Shown piece by piece: positions 5,472-5,946 of a DNA stretch of 5,946 nt. The translations under genes and the position numbers were made by a program. Location of the stretch: contig DQGV01000392.1 in assembly GCA_003524705.1 (NCBI GenBank), positions 1 through 5,946 on the forward strand, given 5' to 3'. The notes under the pieces are model-generated. The model saw only the letters and a list, made by a program, of their open reading frames with translations. It had not been told where the DNA came from and searched no databases. The first letter of the stretch is position 1. The number at the start of each line of letters is the position of its first letter. This stretch comes from Anaerolineae bacterium. GTDB taxonomy: Bacteria > Chloroflexota > Anaerolineae > Anaerolineales > Villigracilaceae.

Positions 5472-5946
5472 TTAAGGGTTTTCATTAATAGGAATACCTA
5501 AAACATGTATCAATCCATCTTCCGAAAGATAGGTGAACAATCTACCATCTGGACTAAATTCTATGTTCTTAATCTTAAAATTTTCTTGAATTTCATTAAT
5601 TAATACACCTGTCGAAATATCCCAAAATCTAATATTGGATATGTTGTTTTCAGCTGTTGAGTAACCAAACTCATATGAAGTTGAGACAAGAATATTTCCA
5701 TTTGGAGAAATTTCTACTTGCACAGATTTCCATCTGTCTTCATTAAAATTAATAGTATAGTGTCCTATGAATGTTTTAAAATGATTCGTTATAGTATCTA
5801 AAATCTGTATGCGATAGTCCTCACAGAGGTAAACCAGATAATTTTGAATAACTTTAAAGTCGCGTGTAGGGCAAGTATTAGAATCTTCTACGATTTTTTT
5901 TATTACATCTCCGTTCAATCTAATGATAGAAAACGACCAATCCCTA
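5472..5946 (-). CDS. Beta-propeller (WD40-like repeat) protein, C-terminal part (5' end outside window)
   Basis: The minus-strand frame ends at TAA 5474-5472 and stays open to the right edge, giving about 157 residues. The TTG at 5918-5916 is probably an internal leucine, not a start: the residues before it (RDWSFSIIR) continue the same style of sequence. WD40-like signatures are visible: ISPNGNILVSTSYE, then NIRFWDISTGVLINEI, then IEFSPDGRLFTYLSEDGLIHVLGIP. These fit the final two or three blades of a propeller; such domains usually serve as protein-binding platforms. No membrane segment or catalytic motif is visible in this part, and the N-terminal domain that would reveal the function is missing. 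The gene is notably AT-rich (71 G+C in the 240 bases of 5521-5760). The next gene starts 32 bases after its stop but appears to have its own promoter. Confidence 0.75.
   Translation of the reverse strand, partial: RDWSFSIIRLNGDVIKKIVEDSNTCPTRDFKVIQNYLVYLCEDYRIQILDTITNHFKTFIGHYTINFNEDRWKSVQVEISPNGNILVSTSYEFGYSTAENNISNIRFWDISTGVLINEIQENFKIKNIEFSPDGRLFTYLSEDGLIHVLGIPINENP

Noticed and set aside
5916..5918. TTG as start codon of a complete 148-residue beta-propeller protein
   Set aside because: The frame stays open to the window edge with protein-like sequence before it and no ribosome binding site, and 148 residues would be too short for a propeller. It is treated as a gene cut by the window.
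1..5946. A defence island, CRISPR array, biosynthetic cluster or other multi-gene novel system
   Set aside because: No spaced repeats, toxin-antitoxin pairs, transposases, phage genes or linked enzyme set are visible. The neighbouring genes belong to unrelated functions.

Overview
The window looks like ordinary chromosome from a bacterium, most likely a member of the Chloroflexota (class Anaerolineae). This placement is inference from gene style: a secreted C39-like protease with TPR repeats, a stand-alone SbcD nuclease, a YebC-family protein and a small GIY-YIG protein, plus dispersed palindromic intergenic repeats. No rRNA or other marker gene is present to confirm it. There is no sign of phage, plasmid, transposase, CRISPR array or tRNA. 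Every gene lies on the minus strand except the partial gene at the left edge.

Layout from left to right. Positions 1-225 hold the 3' part of a plus-strand GIY-YIG (YhbQ/UPF0213-type) gene. It converges, with one base between stop codons, on a minus-strand yebC (227-979), which has a good ribosome binding site and an extended -10 promoter. Positions 980-1148 hold that promoter, a short AT-rich direct repeat and a hairpin-forming repeat element. Positions 1149-2432 encode an MFS transporter of unknown substrate. A strong intrinsic terminator (2467-2496) separates it from a 47-residue two-helix membrane protein (2511-2654) that is easy to miss because of its size. An sbcD-type exonuclease subunit gene (2699-3916) follows, 44 bases upstream of the small gene in the direction of transcription and probably co-transcribed with it. 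Positions 3917-4074 hold a pair of related repeats in opposite orientation. Positions 4075-5439 encode a membrane-anchored C39-like peptidase with TPR-like repeats, apparently expressed from a leaderless mRNA. Positions 5472-5946 are the C-terminal part of a beta-propeller (WD40-like) protein whose start lies beyond the right edge.

The genes do not form one obvious pathway: they cover translation or regulation (YebC), DNA repair (SbcD), transport (MFS), extracytoplasmic proteolysis or binding (C39-TPR) and unknown functions. I found no convincing new multi-gene system. The points most worth a second look are the small membrane protein gene with its own terminator, the leaderless start of the C39 gene, the two repeat elements, and the much more AT-rich beta-propeller gene at the right edge. 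No stretch longer than 300 bases lacks a gene.
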